A stretch of 20,129 nt of DNA from the NCBI GenBank assembly GCA_964389545.1, contig CAYMDN010000026.1:1-20129 (forward strand). The letters are read 5' to 3'. The notes beneath the pieces were generated by a model. That model saw only the letters and a program-made list of their open reading frames with translations, was not told the DNA's origin and did not search any database. A program made the position numbers and the translations under genes. Origin of the DNA: UMGS1781 sp964389545 (GTDB taxonomy: Bacteria > Bacillota > Clostridia > TANB77 > CAG-508). The first letter of the stretch is position 1. Every line of letters begins with the position of its first letter. This document shows, piece by piece, positions 17,642 to 20,129 of the stretch.

Positions 17642-18697
17642 TTATATTATTTTGCCTCCTCCAACTATAATGTCGCCTATGTAAAATACTGCAGATTGTC
17701 CAGGTGTTATTGCTCGTTGTGGTTCTTCAAATGTTACTTTTATCTCCTCTCCTTCTTGTACTATTTTTGCTTTTGCAACTTTTGATGAGTATCGTGTTTT
17801 TACTTCTACTTCCATTTCTCCTTCTATTTTATCTACAAGAATTAAGTTGATGTCTGTTACTGTTAGTTCTTTTTTGTATAGCTCTTTTTCTTCTCCGACT
17901 ATTACTTGATTTTTGTTTTTATCGAATCCTAGAACAAATAGTGGTACTTCGTTAGATATCCCTAACCCTTTTCTTTGCCCTATTGTGTAGTTGTATAGTC
18001 CTGTATGCTTACCTATAACTTCACCTTTGCTGTTTACAATATTTCCTGGTTTTGGTTTTAAATTAGAATTGTTTTCTAGAAACTTTTTATAGTTTCCATC
18101 TGGTACAAAGCAAATGTCTTCGCTATCTGGTTTATTTGCTACTTTAAGATTGTGCTTTCTTGCAATTTCTCTAATTTGGTCTTTGTTTTCAAATTCTGCT
18201 AATGGTAATAATACATGTTCTACTAAGTCTTGTGGCATATTCCATAATACGTAGCTTTGGTCTTTTTTTCCTGCTTTTGATTTTGTTAATACCCATTTTT
18301 TATATTTTTCAGAATATTCTGTTTTAGCATAATGTCCTGTTGCAATATAGTTGCATCCCATTTCTTTTGCTTTTTCATACATTACTCCAAATTTTATATA
18401 TTTGTTACATTCTATACATGGGTTTGGGGTTTTACATTCTGAGTAGCAGTCTATAAAGTCTTGAATTACATATTTTCTAAATTCGTCTTGATAATTGAAT
18501 ATAAAGTGTGGTATTCCTAAACTATTACATACATTTTTTGCATCCATATATGTGTTTGTATTGCAACAACTACTTCCTGTAAATAGTTCCAATGTTGTGC
18601 CTATTACTTCGTAGCCTTGTTCTTTTAATAGGAGTGCTGCAACACTACTATCTACACCGCCACTCATACCTAATAAGACTTTTTTATTATTCTCCAT
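17642..18697 (-). CDS. mnmA: tRNA-uridine 2-sulfurtransferase
   Basis: 351 residues. MnmA installs the 2-thio group on U34 of tRNAs for Lys, Glu and Gln, with ATP and persulfide sulfur. Visible: the PP-loop SGGVDSS (12-18), the catalytic pair C94 (NPCIEC) and C196 (SEDICFV), the GHYAK motif near 121-125, the IGQRKGLGI segment and the C-terminal RAITPGQSAVFY barrel motif. AAGGAAG precedes the ATG. It lies 16 nt after sufU, so the sulfur donor system and its user are co-expressed. Confidence 0.96.
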   Translation of the reverse strand: MENNKKVLLGMSGGVDSSVAALLLKEQGYEVIGTTLELFTGSSCCNTNTYMDAKNVCNSLGIPHFIFNYQDEFRKYVIQDFIDCYSECKTPNPCIECNKYIKFGVMYEKAKEMGCNYIATGHYAKTEYSEKYKKWVLTKSKAGKKDQSYVLWNMPQDLVEHVLLPLAEFENKDQIREIARKHNLKVANKPDSEDICFVPDGNYKKFLENNSNLKPKPGNIVNSKGEVIGKHTGLYNYTIGQRKGLGISNEVPLFVLGFDKNKNQVIVGEEKELYKKELTVTDINLILVDKIEGEMEVEVKTRYSSKVAKAKIVQEGEEIKVTFEEPQRAITPGQSAVFYIGDIIVGGGKII

Positions 18698-18713
18698 TAG
18701 TTTCTTCCTTTCA

Positions 18714-19154
18714 TTAATTCTTACATTGTTTGTCTAATATATCCTCAATTGTATGCCATGCTAGAAGTGCACACTTTACTCTTGCTGGCATATTTGATAC
18801 ATTTTTAAATGCTATTGCATCTTCTAATTTTTTTAGTTCTTCTTCATCTGTTGTTTCTCTCTTTATCATTTCTATAAATGTTTTTATTATCTCTCTTGCT
18901 TCAGTTATTGTTTTTCCCTTTAAAACGTCTATCATTACAGATGTTGATGCTTGTGATATTGCACATCCATGTCCAGAAAATGCCATATCTTCAATTATAT
19001 CTCCATTTAGCTTCAACTCTAAAGTAATCTCATCACCACAATTAGGATTATGTCCAACACAAGAAAAATCGGCATTATCCAAATTCTTCTTATTATACGA
19101 ATTCATACTATGTTCCATTATTATCTCATTATACACTTCAGTTAAGTCTTCCAT
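18714..19154 (-). CDS. sufU: SufU-type sulfur transfer / Fe-S assembly protein
   Basis: 146 residues. SufU receives persulfide sulfur from SufS at a zinc site and passes it on for Fe-S clusters and thiolation. Ligands are visible: C39-G-D41 (NPNCGD), C64 (SGHGCAIS) and C128 (RVKCALLAW). The roughly 20-residue insert before the last Cys and the absence of the C-terminal Nfu domain point to SufU rather than IscU or NifU. An AAGGGATG-like site precedes the ATG. It lies 48 nt after the sufS-derived gene. Confidence 0.92.
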   Translation of the reverse strand: MEDLTEVYNEIIMEHSMNSYNKKNLDNADFSCVGHNPNCGDEITLELKLNGDIIEDMAFSGHGCAISQASTSVMIDVLKGKTITEAREIIKTFIEMIKRETTDEEELKKLEDAIAFKNVSNMPARVKCALLAWHTIEDILDKQCKN

Positions 19155-19202
19155 TTTTCATCCCTTCTACAAATTTTATATTCTATATCGACTTTATAAA
19201 AT

Positions 19203-20129
19203 CTATGCTTTAATGTATTTTTTGAACATGTTGTACGCTTTATCTAATGCTGATACAAGGCTGTCTACGTCTTCTTTAGTATTATAGATATAAAAGCTGG
19301 CTCTACATGTTGAGTCTATTCCTAAAAATCTCATTAGGGGTTGAGCACAGTGATTTCCAGAACGTACACACACTCCTTCTGTATCTAGTATGCTTGCTAC
19401 GTCGTGTGGGTGTACTCCTTTTATATTAAATGATATTACTCCACCTGCATAATTCTTTTCGTTTGGTGTTAGGTATAAGTCTATATAGTCTAACTTTGAT
19501 AGTTTTTCTCTTGCATAACTTATTAATTCTTTTTCGTGTTTTTGAATGTTGTCGTATCCAAGTTTTTCTATATAGTCTATTGCTGCTCCAAGTCCTATTA
19601 CGCCTTCTACGTTTTGGGTTCCTGCTTCAAATTTATTTGGAAGTGGTGCGAAGGTTGTTTCTTGTTCATGTACATATTCTATCCTATCTCCGCCCATTAG
19701 GAATGGATTCATTTTATTTAAAATTTCTTGAGCTTTTCGTGCCTGTGGGTTTGTTTTTTCAAAAGGAATATTTGCAATATCTTGAATGATATCTTTTGCT
19801 TGTAGACTACCCGGAAATGCAACAACAACCTCTTTCTCATTTTGAAATACATCCATATCAAGTGCAGTTTTTTCATCGTGGATTCTGCCGATTTCTTCAT
19901 ATCCTTCGGGCAAATCCTGCCTTTGTTCATGGCAGTAATCAATAATTTCTTTTAATTGCTTGTGTTTTTCAATATCTTTTTCAAACGGATTTTCTGTATT
20001 TTCATCTTTTTGAGATTTTTCAATTTCTTTATCAAGATATTTTAAAAGATTATTATAGTAATTTTCATATTCTTCATATCTTGCTTCCATTTCTGAAATT
20101 GTACTGTCAGAAACTGTTTCAAGATTGTT
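19203..20129 (-). CDS. sufS: Chimeric gene: C-terminal half of SufS cysteine desulfurase joined to an unrelated N-terminal part
   Basis: The frame is open from the right edge; the first Met, at 20090, has no ribosome binding site, so the real start lies outside. From about 19730 leftwards it is clearly SufS: NPFLMGGDRIEYV, PNKFEAGTQNVEGVIGLGAAIDYIEKLG, and the active-site Cys in RSGNHCAQPLM (codon 19349-19347). The N-terminal half of SufS, with the PLP lysine and its Asp and His partners, is absent. Instead there is a coiled, Glu/Lys-rich stretch (EKSQKDENTENPFEKDIEK) and VVVAFPGSLQAKDIIQDIAN-IPFEKTNPQARKAQE, which resembles the lipase-like alpha/beta-hydrolase proteins of phages and Firmicutes, cut off before any GHSLGG. 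The join is near 19710-19730. As it stands it should be inactive as a desulfurase. An assembly chimera is the first suspect; a real rearrangement is possible. Confidence 0.75.
   Translation of the reverse strand, partial: NNLETVSDSTISEMEARYEEYENYYNNLLKYLDKEIEKSQKDENTENPFEKDIEKHKQLKEIIDYCHEQRQDLPEGYEEIGRIHDEKTALDMDVFQNEKEVVVAFPGSLQAKDIIQDIANIPFEKTNPQARKAQEILNKMNPFLMGGDRIEYVHEQETTFAPLPNKFEAGTQNVEGVIGLGAAIDYIEKLGYDNIQKHEKELISYAREKLSKLDYIDLYLTPNEKNYAGGVISFNIKGVHPHDVASILDTEGVCVRSGNHCAQPLMRFLGIDSTCRASFYIYNTKEDVDSLVSALDKAYNMFKKYIKA

Overview
The window reads as a low-GC Bacillota (Clostridia-like) scaffold, probably assembled from a metagenome. Most of it is about 28-30% GC by eye, the genes carry strong AGGAGG ribosome binding sites, and every gene I can support is on the minus strand. 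Two runs of exactly 100 N interrupt the left part.

Region 1 (1-9437) is the greater part of one giant secreted surface protein: about 3,080 codons visible, with the 3' end beyond the left edge. It has a signal peptide, Ig-like domains, MBG-like domains, two FIVAR-like helical repeats, and long arrays of InlB B-type and other beta-rich repeats, ending in MucBP-like repeats. The N runs break the reading frame only because their length is arbitrary. For the gap at 5303-5402, the last 55 bases on one side are identical to the first 55 on the other, and collapsing that overlap restores the frame. Its promoter (about 9500-9528) overlaps a 15-bp dyad.

Region 2 (about 9575-12490) is a compositional island of about 50-60% GC. 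It holds a small membrane protein (71 aa) followed by a membrane-anchored protein with four fibronectin type III domains and a roughly 300-residue Asp/Gly/Pro-rich tail. A consensus sigma-A promoter (TTGACA-17-TATAAT) with a palindrome over its -35 drives the pair, and a 17-bp-stem hairpin follows it. This is either recent horizontal transfer or a chimeric join.

Region 3 (12595-20129) is a tight run of housekeeping genes, transcribed right to left: the C-terminal half of a SufS cysteine desulfurase, sufU, mnmA, metK, copA, tcdA and an HD-domain hydrolase. Spacings are 2 to 18 nt apart from 48 nt between sufS and sufU. SufS and SufU mobilise persulfide sulfur, MnmA uses sulfur for tRNA 2-thiouridine, MetK makes S-adenosylmethionine, and TcdA finishes the ct6A tRNA modification. 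The copper exporter CopA fits because copper poisons Fe-S assembly.

Two oddities stand out. The copA frame runs without a stop into a complete CopZ-like chaperone that keeps its own Shine-Dalgarno and ATG. The sufS gene at the right edge has lost its PLP-binding N-terminal half, which is replaced in frame by unrelated sequence resembling a lipase-like protein. No RNA genes, CRISPR arrays, transposases or replication origins were seen.
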